DNA from: Thermomonospora echinospora
GTDB lineage: Bacteria; Actinomycetota; Actinomycetes; Streptosporangiales; Streptosporangiaceae
Length of the DNA: 64,000 bases
Assembly: GCF_900108175.1 (NCBI RefSeq)
Contig: NZ_FNVO01000008.1
Coordinates: forward strand, 63,127 to 127,126
Reading direction: 5' to 3'
Shown here in pieces: positions 56,011 to 63,891 of the stretch. Both the position numbers and the translations under genes were made by a program. The notes beneath the pieces are model-generated. The model worked only from the letters and a program-made list of their open reading frames with translations. It did no database searches and was not told where the DNA came from. Every line of letters starts with the position of its first letter. Positions within the stretch are counted from its first letter, which is position 1.

Positions 56011-57605
56011 TCAATGCCACCGATGTCGAGCTGCGCGCCGGATCCCGGCTGCTCATCGAGAAGGCCACCTTCCGGGTCAACCCCGGCGACCGGGTGGGGC
56101 TGGTGGGCCGCAACGGCGCCGGCAAGACCACGCTGACCAAGGTCCTGGCCGGTGAGGCGCTGCCCGCCGGCGGCACGGTGACCCGGTCCGGCTCGATCGG
56201 CTACCTGCCGCAGGACCCGCGCGGGGTGGACCTGGAGGAGCTGGCCCGCGACCGGATCCTGTCGGCGCGCGGGCTGGACGAGGTCATCCGCGGCCTGCGT
56301 GCCGCCGAGGAGGCCATGGCCACCGCCACCGGCGCCGAGCGGGACCGGGCGGTGCGCCGCTACGGGCGGCTGGAGGACCGGCTGCACGTGCTCGGCGGGT
56401 ACGCCGCCGAGGCCGAGGCCGCCTCCATCGCCTCCAGCCTGGGCCTGCCGGACCGGGTGCTGGGCCAGCCGCTGGGCACCCTGTCGGGCGGGCAGCGGCG
56501 GCGGGTGGAGCTGGCCCGGATCCTGTTCTCCGACGCCGAGACGCTGCTGCTGGACGAGCCGACCAACCACCTGGACGCCGACTCCATCGTGTGGCTGCGC
56601 GAGTTCCTGCGCTCGCACTCCGGCGGCCTGGTGGTCATCAGCCACGATGTGGAGCTGCTGGACACGGTCGTCAACCGGGTCTTCCACCTGGACGCCAACC
56701 GCTGCGTCATCGACGTTTACAACATCGGCTGGAAGGCATACCTGGAGCAGCGCGAGACCGACGAGCGGCGGCGCAGGCGCGAGCAGGCCAACGCCCAGCG
56801 GCAGGCGGCGGCGCTGCTGGCGCAGGCCGACAAGATGCGTGCCAAGGCCACCAAGGCCAAGGCCGCCCAGCAAATGGACCGGCGGGCCCGCCAGTTGCTG
56901 GCCGGGGCCGAAGGGCAGCGTAAGGCCGACCGGGTGGCGAAAATCCGATTTCCGGATCCGGCCCCCTGTGGGCGGACTCCGCTCACCGCGGAGGGTTTGT
57001 CGAAATCCTACGGATCCTTGGAGATTTTCACGGATGTGGATCTGGCCATCGACCGCGGCAGCCGGGTGGTGGTGCTCGGGCTGAACGGGGCCGGCAAGAC
57101 CACCCTGCTGCGCCTGCTGGCGGGCCTGGACAAGCCCGACACCGGCCGGGTGGTCGCCGGACACGGGCTGCGGCTGGGCTACTACGCGCAGGAGCACGAG
57201 ACGCTGGACACCGAGCGCACGGTGCTGGAGAACATGCGCTCCTCGGCGCCCGACCTGGCCGACGTGGAGGTCCGCAAGATCCTGGGCTCCTTCCTGTTCA
57301 CCGGCGATGACGTGGACAAGCCCGCGGGCGTGCTGTCGGGCGGGGAGAAGACCCGGCTGGCGCTGGCCATGCTGGTGGTCTCCAGCGCCAACGTGCTGCT
57401 GCTGGACGAGCCCACCAACAACCTGGACCCGGCCAGCCGCGAGGAGATCCTGGCGGCGTTGCGCACCTTCGCCGGCGCCATCGTCCTGGTGACCCACGAC
57501 GAGGGCGCGGTGGAGGCGCTCCGGCCGGAAAGAGTGATTTTGCTGCCCGATGGTGTCGAGGACATCTGGAGTGAGGAGTTTGCCGATCTGGTGGCACTTG
57601 CGTGA
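56007..57605 (+). CDS. ABC-F family ATPase
   Basis: ABC-F proteins bind the ribosome; some relieve stalling and others give antibiotic resistance. The 532-residue protein has two ATPase domains without membrane spans: Walker A VGRNGAGKTTLT (about residues 34-45) with signature LSGGQRRRVEL and Walker B LLLDEPTNHLD; then LGLNGAGKTTLL with LSGGEKTRLAL and LLLDEPTNNLD. A charged linker (about 245-300, REQANAQRQAA, KAKAAQQMDRR) joins them and would form the P-site tRNA-interaction motif. GGGGAG precedes the GTG at 56007. Two patches (about 56936-57035 and the last 80 nt) use A/T-ending codons far more than the rest. Confidence 0.93.
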   Translation: MINATDVELRAGSRLLIEKATFRVNPGDRVGLVGRNGAGKTTLTKVLAGEALPAGGTVTRSGSIGYLPQDPRGVDLEELARDRILSARGLDEVIRGLRAAEEAMATATGAERDRAVRRYGRLEDRLHVLGGYAAEAEAASIASSLGLPDRVLGQPLGTLSGGQRRRVELARILFSDAETLLLDEPTNHLDADSIVWLREFLRSHSGGLVVISHDVELLDTVVNRVFHLDANRCVIDVYNIGWKAYLEQRETDERRRRREQANAQRQAAALLAQADKMRAKATKAKAAQQMDRRARQLLAGAEGQRKADRVAKIRFPDPAPCGRTPLTAEGLSKSYGSLEIFTDVDLAIDRGSRVVVLGLNGAGKTTLLRLLAGLDKPDTGRVVAGHGLRLGYYAQEHETLDTERTVLENMRSSAPDLADVEVRKILGSFLFTGDDVDKPAGVLSGGEKTRLALAMLVVSSANVLLLDEPTNNLDPASREEILAALRTFAGAIVLVTHDEGAVEALRPERVILLPDGVEDIWSEEFADLVALA

Positions 57606-57720
57606 CCGCCACAGCAAGGAAGCAGATCTTTTCTGGCGTAGTGGGTAGCCGATCGGCCGGGAATGACTGATCATGGCGGGGGATAACGCAGCGGTCACCA
57701 CATCACTACGGGAGGTACTC

Positions 57721-57933
57721 GTGGCCGAGACCCTTAAGAAGGGCACCCGCGTGACCGGTGCCGAGCGCGACAAGCTGGCGGCGGAACTCAAGAAGAGGTA
57801 CGACTCCGGCGAGAGCATCCGCGCCTTGGCTGCCGCCACCGGCCGCTCCTACGGCTTCATTCACCGGATTCTCACCGAGTCCGGAGTCAACCTGCGCGGT
57901 CGTGGAGGGGCGACGCGCGGCAAGAAGGCCTGA
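57721..57933 (+). CDS. Small helix-turn-helix protein
   Basis: The 70-residue protein starts VAETLKKGTRVTGAERDKLA and has an HTH at about residues 25-55 (LKKRYDSGESIRALAAATGR, SYGFIHRILTESG), ending in a basic tail GRGGATRGKKA. Closely similar short proteins are widespread in actinomycetes; they are thought to bind nucleic acid, but their target is unknown. The GTG at 57721 with GGGAGG upstream is the family start; a start 48 nt earlier would add a non-conserved leader. Confidence 0.88.
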   Translation: MAETLKKGTRVTGAERDKLAAELKKRYDSGESIRALAAATGRSYGFIHRILTESGVNLRGRGGATRGKKA

Positions 57934-57971
57934 CCGCCCCGCCCCCGGTCCGAGCGCGCAGGGCGCCCGGA

Positions 57972-58014
57972 CCGCCGCCGCGGCCGACCGAGTAGGGTTC
58001 GGTCGCGGCGGCGG
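57972..58014 (+). terminator. Hairpin after the HTH gene
   Basis: CCGCCGCCGCG (57972-57982) pairs with CGCGGCGGCGG (58004-58014), and the loop can extend through GACCGA and TCGGTC with a small bulge. There is no T-run. Confidence 0.6.
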
Positions 58015-58075
58015 GCGGGTGGGCGTCCCGGTCCACCGGGCCGCCGCGAGGCGCTGCGCGAAAGGAGGCGTCCTG

Positions 58076-58861
58076 GTGGACGTGAGGGAGCAGGCTGCCG
58101 CGGCACCGGTGCCGGCCGAGGACCTGGCCGAGGCCGGGCTGCGGTTGGAGATCGACGGCCCGGTGGCGACGATCACGCTGGACCGGCCGGACAAGCGCAA
58201 CGCGATGACGTTCGCGATGTGGCGGACCCTGGCGCGGATCGGTGACGCGCTGCCCGGCTCGGTCCGGGTGGTGGTCGTGCGCGGTGCCGGCAAGGCGTTC
58301 TCGGCGGGCATCGACCTGAGCATGTTCTCCGAGGGCGGCGGGCCGACGGCCGATCCGCAGGAGGGGGACCGGTTCATCGCCGAGCTGCAGGCCGGCTACA
58401 CCTGGCTGCGCCGCCCGGAGATCGTCTCGATCGCGGCGGTGCACGGCTACGCCATCGGCGCCGGCTTCCAGCTCGCGCTGGCCTGCGACCTGCGGGTGTT
58501 GGCCGACGACGCCTGGTACTGCATGAAGGAGCCCGCGCTGGGCCTGGTGCCGGACCTGACCGGCACCAAGCCGCTGGTGGACATCGTCGGGGTGAACCGG
58601 GCGATCGACATCTGCCTGACCGCCCGCAGGGTGGCGGCGCCGGAGGCGGCCGCGCTCGGCCTGGCCGAGCGGCTCGTGCCGGCCGCCGGGCTCGACGACG
58701 CCGTGGCCGACCTGGTCGCCGCGCTGCTGCAGGTCGACGCGGACGCGGCAGTGGCCACCCAGCGGCTGCTGCGCGAGGCCCCCGGCAACACCCTGGAGCA
58801 GCAGTGCGCCGCCGAGCGGCGCGAGCAGCTGGCCCGGCTGCGGGCGCTGCGCGGGGGCTGA
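58076..58861 (+). CDS. Enoyl-CoA hydratase/isomerase family protein
   Basis: The 261-residue crotonase-fold protein has ITLDRPDKRNAMTFAMW, the oxyanion-hole segments AFSAGIDLSMF and GYAIGAGFQLALACDLR, and a Glu in MKEPALGLVPDLTG at the place of the hydratase catalytic residue. Family members hydrate, isomerise or hydrolyse acyl-CoAs. The GTG at 58076 has a perfect AAAGGAGG ribosome site at spacing 7, the best in this part of the window. It stands alone and ends in a very strong terminator. Confidence 0.9.
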   Translation: MDVREQAAAAPVPAEDLAEAGLRLEIDGPVATITLDRPDKRNAMTFAMWRTLARIGDALPGSVRVVVVRGAGKAFSAGIDLSMFSEGGGPTADPQEGDRFIAELQAGYTWLRRPEIVSIAAVHGYAIGAGFQLALACDLRVLADDAWYCMKEPALGLVPDLTGTKPLVDIVGVNRAIDICLTARRVAAPEAAALGLAERLVPAAGLDDAVADLVAALLQVDADAAVATQRLLREAPGNTLEQQCAAERREQLARLRALRGG

Positions 58862-58906
58862 GGAAGACCACGGCGGGGCTCGCCCCGCCACCGCAGGGAC
58901 CCGGGA

Positions 58907-58956
58907 CGCGCCCGGGCCGGCGGCCCATGGCGCCGCCGGCCCGGGCGCGGTGTTTT
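58907..58956 (+). terminator. Intrinsic terminator after the enoyl-CoA hydratase gene
   Basis: A perfect 17-bp stem (58907-58923 with 58933-58949), a 9-nt loop and then GTGTTTT. One of the two clearest rho-independent terminators in the window. Confidence 0.9.
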
Positions 58957-59047
58957 CGCCCTGAGCGGAGCGGGGAAGCGGGCCGGGGGGCCGGTACGTT
59001 GGTGCGGGGTGCGACCCTGATTACTTGATTACGCGCGGGAGGCCGGA

Positions 59048-60979
59048 GTGGGAATGCCGGGCATGCCGGGCAACGGCTGGCAGGTGATGGCCTCGTTCCG
59101 CCGGGACGGCTCGGTCACACAGCAGAAGCTGCAGCCGGACACCGTCCGGCGGATCGCCGGCTACGCCCGCCCGTACCTGCGCGAGCTGGTGCTGTTCCTG
59201 GTCCTCAACGCGGTCTCGGCCGGCATCGTGGTCGCCGGCCCGCTGCTGCTGAAGACCATCATCGACCGGGGCGTGGTGCCGGGCCGCACCTCGGTGGTGG
59301 TCTGGCTGGCCGCGGCCGTGGCGGCGCTGGCCCTGGTGGAGGCGGTGCTGTCGCTGGCGCAGCGGTGGTACTCGGCCCGGATCGGCGAGGGGCTGATCTA
59401 CGACCTGCGCACCCAGGTGTTCGACCATGTGCAGCGGATGCCGGTGGCGTTCTTCATGCGGGCGCAGACCGGTTCGCTGATCAGCCGGCTCAACAGTGAC
59501 GTGATCGGCGCCCAGCGGGCGCTGACCACCACCCTGTCGGCGGTGGTGTCCAACGTGATCAGCCTGGTGCTGGTGCTGGCCGCGATGTTCTGGCTGTCGT
59601 GGCAGGTCACCGTGATCGCCCTGGTGCTGCTGCCGATCTTCATCGTCCCGGCCAAGTGGGTGGGCCGGCGGCTGCAGCGCATCAGCCGCGAGCAGATGCA
59701 GCTGGACGCCGAGATGAGCTCGCTGATGACCGAGCGCTTCAACGTGGCCGGCGCGATGTTGGCCAAGCTGTACGGGCGCCCGGCCGAGGAGTCGGGCATG
59801 TTCGCCGACCGGGCCGGGCGGGTGCGCGACATCGGCGTGGTCGCCGCGATGTACGGCCGGGTCTTCTTCACCGCGCTGACCTTGGTCGCCGCGCTGGCGA
59901 CCGCGATGGTGTACGGCGTCGGCGGCGTCCTGGTGGTGGGGGACGCCCTCCAGCTCGGCACGCTGGTGGCGCTGGCGGCCCTGCTGACCCGGATGTACGG
60001 CCCGCTGACGGCGCTGTCGAACGTGCAGGTGGACGTGATGACCGCGCTGGTGAGCTTCGACCGGGTCTTCGAGGTGCTGGACCTGAAGCCGATGATCGAC
60101 GAGCGCCCGGGGGCCGCCCCGCTGGCCTCCGGCGGCGCGCCGCAGGCCCCGGCGGTCGAGTTCGACCGGGTCGTCTTCCGCTACCCGGCGGCCGAGGAGG
60201 TCTCGCTGGCCTCGCTGGAGTCCATCGCGCGCACCGACGCCTCGCCCGCCCGTCAGGTGCTGCACGGGGTGACCTTCACCGCCGCGCCCGGCGAGTTGGT
60301 CGCGCTCGTCGGCCCGTCCGGTGCGGGCAAGACCACCCTCACCCATCTGGTGTCGCGCCTGTACGACGTCACCGAGGGGGCGGTGCGGATCGGCGGGCGG
60401 GACGTGCGCGACCTCACCCTGGAGTCGCTGCGCGACACCGTCGGCGTGGTCACCCAGGACGCCCACCTCTTCCACGACTCCATCCGGGCCAACCTGCGGT
60501 ACGCCAGGCCGGAGGCGAGCGAGGAAGAGATCGTCGAGGCGCTCAAGGGCGCGCACATCTGGGACCTGGTGGCCTCGATGCCCGAGGGGCTGGACACCGT
60601 GGTGGGCGACCGCGGCTACCGGCTGTCCGGCGGTGAGAAGCAGCGGCTGGCCATCGCCCGCCTGCTGCTCAAGGCCCCGTCCGTGGTGATCCTGGACGAG
60701 GCGACCGCGCACCTGGACTCGGAGTCGGAGGCAGCTGTGCAGCGTGCGCTCAAGACGGCGCTGGCCGGGCGGACCTCGCTGGTGATCGCGCACCGGCTGT
60801 CGACGATCCGGGAGGCGGACCAGATCTTGGTGGTCGACGGCGGGCGGATCGCCGAGCGCGGCCGGCATGAGGAGTTGCTGCTGGCCGGCGGCCTGTACGC
60901 CGAGCTGTACCGCACCCAGTTCGCCCGGCAGGCGGCCGGCGGGAACGGGCGCCGGCCGGAGCCGCTGGGCGCCGAATGA
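59048..60979 (+). CDS. ABC exporter, fused membrane and ATPase domains
   Basis: A half-size ABC exporter of 643 residues. The membrane domain (about 35-320) has six spans. The ATPase domain (about 365-620) has Walker A VGPSGAGKTTL, signature YRLSGGEKQRLAIARLLL, Walker B VVILDEATAHLDSES and switch histidine IAHRLST. It would act as a homodimer; no partner gene is adjacent. Such MsbA/LmrA-type exporters carry lipids, peptides or drugs. The GTG at 59048 has GGGAGG upstream. A TGATTAC direct repeat lies about 20 nt before it. Confidence 0.9.
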   Translation: MGMPGMPGNGWQVMASFRRDGSVTQQKLQPDTVRRIAGYARPYLRELVLFLVLNAVSAGIVVAGPLLLKTIIDRGVVPGRTSVVVWLAAAVAALALVEAVLSLAQRWYSARIGEGLIYDLRTQVFDHVQRMPVAFFMRAQTGSLISRLNSDVIGAQRALTTTLSAVVSNVISLVLVLAAMFWLSWQVTVIALVLLPIFIVPAKWVGRRLQRISREQMQLDAEMSSLMTERFNVAGAMLAKLYGRPAEESGMFADRAGRVRDIGVVAAMYGRVFFTALTLVAALATAMVYGVGGVLVVGDALQLGTLVALAALLTRMYGPLTALSNVQVDVMTALVSFDRVFEVLDLKPMIDERPGAAPLASGGAPQAPAVEFDRVVFRYPAAEEVSLASLESIARTDASPARQVLHGVTFTAAPGELVALVGPSGAGKTTLTHLVSRLYDVTEGAVRIGGRDVRDLTLESLRDTVGVVTQDAHLFHDSIRANLRYARPEASEEEIVEALKGAHIWDLVASMPEGLDTVVGDRGYRLSGGEKQRLAIARLLLKAPSVVILDEATAHLDSESEAAVQRALKTALAGRTSLVIAHRLSTIREADQILVVDGGRIAERGRHEELLLAGGLYAELYRTQFARQAAGGNGRRPEPLGAE

Positions 60980-61245
60980 CCAGGTGATGACATATCGTGC
61001 TCCAAAAGTCGCCCGCAGTCGCGACAGGGGCGGGATGCGCGGGTAGATCCCGTCTGTGACCGAGGAACCGATCCGCGCCCGCCGGTGGCCGTGGGACCCC
61101 GGAGGCCGTCCTCGCCGGTCCCCGGCGCGACGGCCGGGCTGATCATGCCGCTGCCGGGTGGGGAGCCTTCGGGCCTCCCCGGATGCCTCCGAACGCTCCG
61201 CACGGCTCCTGAGGGCGGCTCAGCGGCGCGGGCCGGGGGCGTTCC
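60980..61245 (+). other. Intergenic stretch with a possible tiny leaderless frame
   Basis: GTAGAT at 61043-61048 sits 7 nt before a GTG at 61056 that opens a 28-codon frame (VTEEPIRARRWPWDPGG onward, stop 61140-61142). This matches the leaderless layout seen elsewhere in the window, but the peptide is Arg/Pro-rich with no known relative. The rest of the stretch shows no gene. The 50-bp palindrome follows. Confidence 0.3.
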
Positions 61246-61295
61246 GCGGCCGGACCGCACGATCGGGCCGCGGCCCGATCGTGCGGTCCGGCCGC
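61246..61295. repeat. 50-bp perfect palindrome
   Basis: The two 25-base arms 61246-61270 and 61271-61295 are exact reverse complements with no spacer; the centre is GGCCGCGGCC. It lies between the ABC exporter and the small membrane protein gene. As RNA it would form a 23-bp hairpin with a tetraloop; as DNA it could extrude a cruciform or bind a dimeric protein. It may serve as a terminator, though it sits 266 bp after the exporter stop. Confidence 0.85.
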
Positions 61296-61445
61296 CGGAG
61301 CACGGGCCGTCGTTCCGCTCCCGCCGGACGGGGGTTCGCCCGCCGGTGATCCGGCCGCCAACCGGCCGTCACCGGAGAGCGTCATAGTCGTCGTGTCACG
61401 CCGCCGGTCGCGGCGGACACCACCACAGCGGAGGAGGTGCGCACC

Positions 61446-61595
61446 ATGCGTCCCACCATCAAGATCAACCCGTGGAAGGGCGGCGCCGGCCGCTACGCGA
61501 TCCTGCTGGTCGGCCTGGGCGCCGCGGGCGTGGCGATCGGCTGGGCCGGTCCCGAGGCGGCGGCCGGCGCCGGCTCGCTCATCCGGCGCCGCTGA
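61446..61595 (+). CDS. 49-residue single-span membrane protein
   Basis: The short gene has a strong GGAGGAGG ribosome site 8 nt before its ATG and G/C-ending codons. The protein starts MRPTIKINPWKGGAGR, has one span (YAILLVGLGAAGVAIGWAG) and ends in an Arg-rich tail. An imperfect hairpin (about 61342-61375) and CATAGT (61383-61388) upstream may be its promoter region. The last 17 nt overlap the convergent sulfotransferase gene. I do not recognise a family. Confidence 0.7.
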   Translation: MRPTIKINPWKGGAGRYAILLVGLGAAGVAIGWAGPEAAAGAGSLIRRR

Positions 61596-62529
61596 GCCGG
61601 TAGCCCAGCCGCCGCAGCTCCTGCCCGGCCACCCGTTCCACCTGGGCGAGCTGCTTGGGGGTGAGCCGCTCGCGCCAGGCCCCCACGGCACCCTCCTGGG
61701 CGCCGCGGTCCCCGGCCCGCACCAGCCCGGTCAGCGCCGCCTTGGACAGCGGGGCGCCCAGGTACTGCGACACGTCCTCGGCGACCGCGCCCGGACGGGC
61801 GACCAGATCCTCGTAGCGCACCGTGAACAGCTGGTCCTCGGGGACTTGTGCGCGCAGCCGGGCACTGAGGCGCACCGAGCCGCGCCAGCGCAGCGCGCAC
61901 TTGACCGCCGGTGCCGCCGTCGGCCAGCGGTTGCGGTCGATGAAGTCCTCCACGCCCAGGAAGGGGTTGGGGAAGACCTCCTCCAGGTTGGCGAACCCGG
62001 GCTTGAACCAGGCCAGGCAGCGCTCGTCGGCCAGCATCCCGGCCACCACGTCCCGGCCGTCCCGGATCACCTGCAGCAACTGGGCGTCGGGGAAGGCGTC
62101 CAGCAGCACGTCGGCGCTGTAGATCAGGTCGGGTGAGGCATCGGCGAACCGGTGCACCCCGTGCGGCTGCGCGCAGGCCAGGCCGGCGTCCGGGGCATCT
62201 GGCGCGCCGGTGGGCGGCAGCCCCGCCAGTGCCCGGCACTCGGCCGGACACTGCGCGCAGCCTCGCGGGGAGATCTGCCAGGCCTCGGCGTAGGCGTCGC
62301 GCAGCACCCGGGCGGCCCCCCGGCCGCGCTCACTGGCGATGGCCGGGCGCCGGGCGAAGGCGTAGGTCACCCGCAGCACGCCGGGACGGCCGGCCGTCAG
62401 GTGGAACCCCGCCGCCTGCTTCACCGCGCGGGCCAGCAGGTCCGTGCCGGAATGGGGAGCGCCCAGGACGAACACCGGCCGGCGAACCTTCGTGCCGTTG
62501 ATCACCAGGATGTGCGGGGTGGGCCTCAT
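61579..62529 (-). CDS. Sulfotransferase family protein
   Basis: The 316-residue protein has the PAPS-binding loop near the N-terminus (VFVLGAPHSGTDLLARAVKQ, about residues 17-36) and the 3'-phosphate motif LLQVIRDGRDVVAGMLADE. A Cys-rich insert (ISPRGCAQCPAECRAL, about residues 85-100) is unusual. Such enzymes sulfate sugars, lipids or natural products. The ATG at 62529 is preferred since the longer frame adds an Arg/Gly-rich non-homologous leader. No biosynthetic partners are near. Confidence 0.83.
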   Translation of the reverse strand: MRPTPHILVINGTKVRRPVFVLGAPHSGTDLLARAVKQAAGFHLTAGRPGVLRVTYAFARRPAIASERGRGAARVLRDAYAEAWQISPRGCAQCPAECRALAGLPPTGAPDAPDAGLACAQPHGVHRFADASPDLIYSADVLLDAFPDAQLLQVIRDGRDVVAGMLADERCLAWFKPGFANLEEVFPNPFLGVEDFIDRNRWPTAAPAVKCALRWRGSVRLSARLRAQVPEDQLFTVRYEDLVARPGAVAEDVSQYLGAPLSKAALTGLVRAGDRGAQEGAVGAWRERLTPKQLAQVERVAGQELRRLGYRLSGAG

Positions 62530-62639
62530 AGCGGTCCCCAGTGTCGCACCCCGGACCGGGAGAAGTCGCCCATGCCGCGTTATGAAGTGGATCAACCACG
62601 AAGGGTCATGGCGGCCCGTTCTGGCCCCCGTTCCCGGCC

Positions 62640-62845
62640 GTGGGCACCTGGCTGACCTTCCCCCGGCAGCCGGGCCGCGCCCGCAGGCCGTCGCGCACGG
62701 CGCCCGGCTCGTGATCGTCAACACCGGGCCCACCCCCTACGATGAGATCGCCGACGCGGTGCCGCACGGGCCCATCGGGCACACGCTGCCGCGGCCGGTG
62801 GAGCGGGCGCTAGGTGACCGCCGGGTCACCGACAGCGGTTCGTGA
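62640..62845 (+). pseudogene. Remnant of a sirtuin (Sir2) gene, frameshifted
   Basis: Frame 3 reads VGTWLTF from 62640, and the reading then continues one frame over as PPAAGPRPQAVAHG, ARLVIVNTGPTPYDEIADAV and HGPIGHTLPR to a TGA at 62843-62845. Together these match the C-terminal end of NAD-dependent protein deacetylases (VGTSLTV-PAAGL, ARLVIVN-PTPYD-AD, GPIGE-LP). A single-base indel near 62657-62662 separates the halves. No catalytic or zinc domain is present upstream, so only the last 65 or so codons survive. The similarity is from memory of the family, not a search. Confidence 0.6.
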
Positions 62846-62912
62846 CCGGCGGGACTTTCCTTCGTGACCTTCTCCTGACAAGCTCTATCCGTCGCGGAGC
62901 AAGGAGGGGTCG

Positions 62913-63779
62913 ATGCGCGGGGGCGCTCTGGACGGGGCGGGCGGCGCGTTGGATTCACTGGTCGTGCTGGTGGCCGAGAACCTCGGTTACGCCTGTCGGC
63001 GGGTGCCAGGCGACGTCATGCTGCTGGAGGGGGCCAACCGGCTGCACGTCAGCATGCGCAACCTGCGTCAGCTGGCGCGGCTGGTGCCGCGCGACGACTG
63101 GCCCGCGCTGGTCTCCGACCACGTCACCACGATCGTGACCGCGATCGAGGAGCCGCTGGACCTGTCGGACTTCGAGCTGGCCCAGCACCTGCTGCGGACC
63201 CGGATCTACCCGGCCGAGGCCGACAACGGGGTGCTGGCCGCGCGGCCGTTCGCGCCGGGGCTGATCGAGGCGGTGGTGGTGGACACCCCCACCACGGTCC
63301 GCACCGTCACCGTCGAGGAGATGAACGGCTGGCCGGTCTCCGGGGACGCGCTGTTCATGCTGGGCCGCGCCAATGTGCGCGCCGACGGTCCGCTGCAGGT
63401 GGACGACTCCGAGCTGGGCGGCGTGCCGGTGGCGGTGCTGCACGGCTGGAGCTTCTACGCGGCCACTCATCTGGCCTGGTTGGAGGAGTACGTCGAGATG
63501 GGGCCGTACGGCGCGCTGGTGGTCGCGCCGAGCCGCAGCCTCATCGTGGCGCACCCGATCAACCCGCGCGCCGGCTACCACGCGGCGGTCACCGCGGCGC
63601 GGGAGCTGCAGATCCAGGCGCACCAGGCCTACGAGGACGGTCCCGGCTCGCTCAGCCCGCACCTGTTCTGGTGGCGCGGCGGCGAGCTGACCCTGCTGGA
63701 GACCCGCTACGAGGGCGACGCGCTGGTGCTGCCGCGCGACTTCCTCAGCGTGCTGACCACCCTGGGCGCCGAGTCCTGA
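62913..63779 (+). CDS. Conserved-looking protein of unknown function
   Basis: The 288-residue protein has no signal peptide or membrane span and a mixed alpha/beta composition. Recognisable stretches include VMLLEGANRLHVSMRNLRQL, YPAEADNGVLAARPFAPGL, GWPVSGDALFMLGRANV and LPRDFLSVLTTLG, but I cannot assign a family. Several features, such as a late region with SPHLFWWRGGE, suggest a cytoplasmic globular protein. AAGGAGG at spacing 5 supports the ATG at 62913. It stands alone before a strong terminator. Confidence 0.75.
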   Translation: MRGGALDGAGGALDSLVVLVAENLGYACRRVPGDVMLLEGANRLHVSMRNLRQLARLVPRDDWPALVSDHVTTIVTAIEEPLDLSDFELAQHLLRTRIYPAEADNGVLAARPFAPGLIEAVVVDTPTTVRTVTVEEMNGWPVSGDALFMLGRANVRADGPLQVDDSELGGVPVAVLHGWSFYAATHLAWLEEYVEMGPYGALVVAPSRSLIVAHPINPRAGYHAAVTAARELQIQAHQAYEDGPGSLSPHLFWWRGGELTLLETRYEGDALVLPRDFLSVLTTLGAES

Positions 63780-63837
63780 CGCCAGGCCCTATCCGGTCCG
63801 CCGAGTTTCCGCCGCCGTCCCGCCCGGCCGGCCATGA

Positions 63838-63877
63838 CGCCGTCGTGCCCCGGACCGGGGTCCAGGGCACGACGGCG
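63838..63877. terminator. Bidirectional terminator
   Basis: A perfect 13-bp stem (63838-63850 with 63865-63877) encloses a smaller GGACC/GGTCC hairpin. It lies between the unassigned gene and the convergent partial gene at the window edge. Confidence 0.8.
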
Positions 63878-63891
63878 ACAGCGGCGGGATT

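Noticed and set aside
62913-63779. DUF1444/YtpQ-type assignment for the unassigned gene
   Set aside because: Only a vague resemblance in length and composition; no specific motif supports it.
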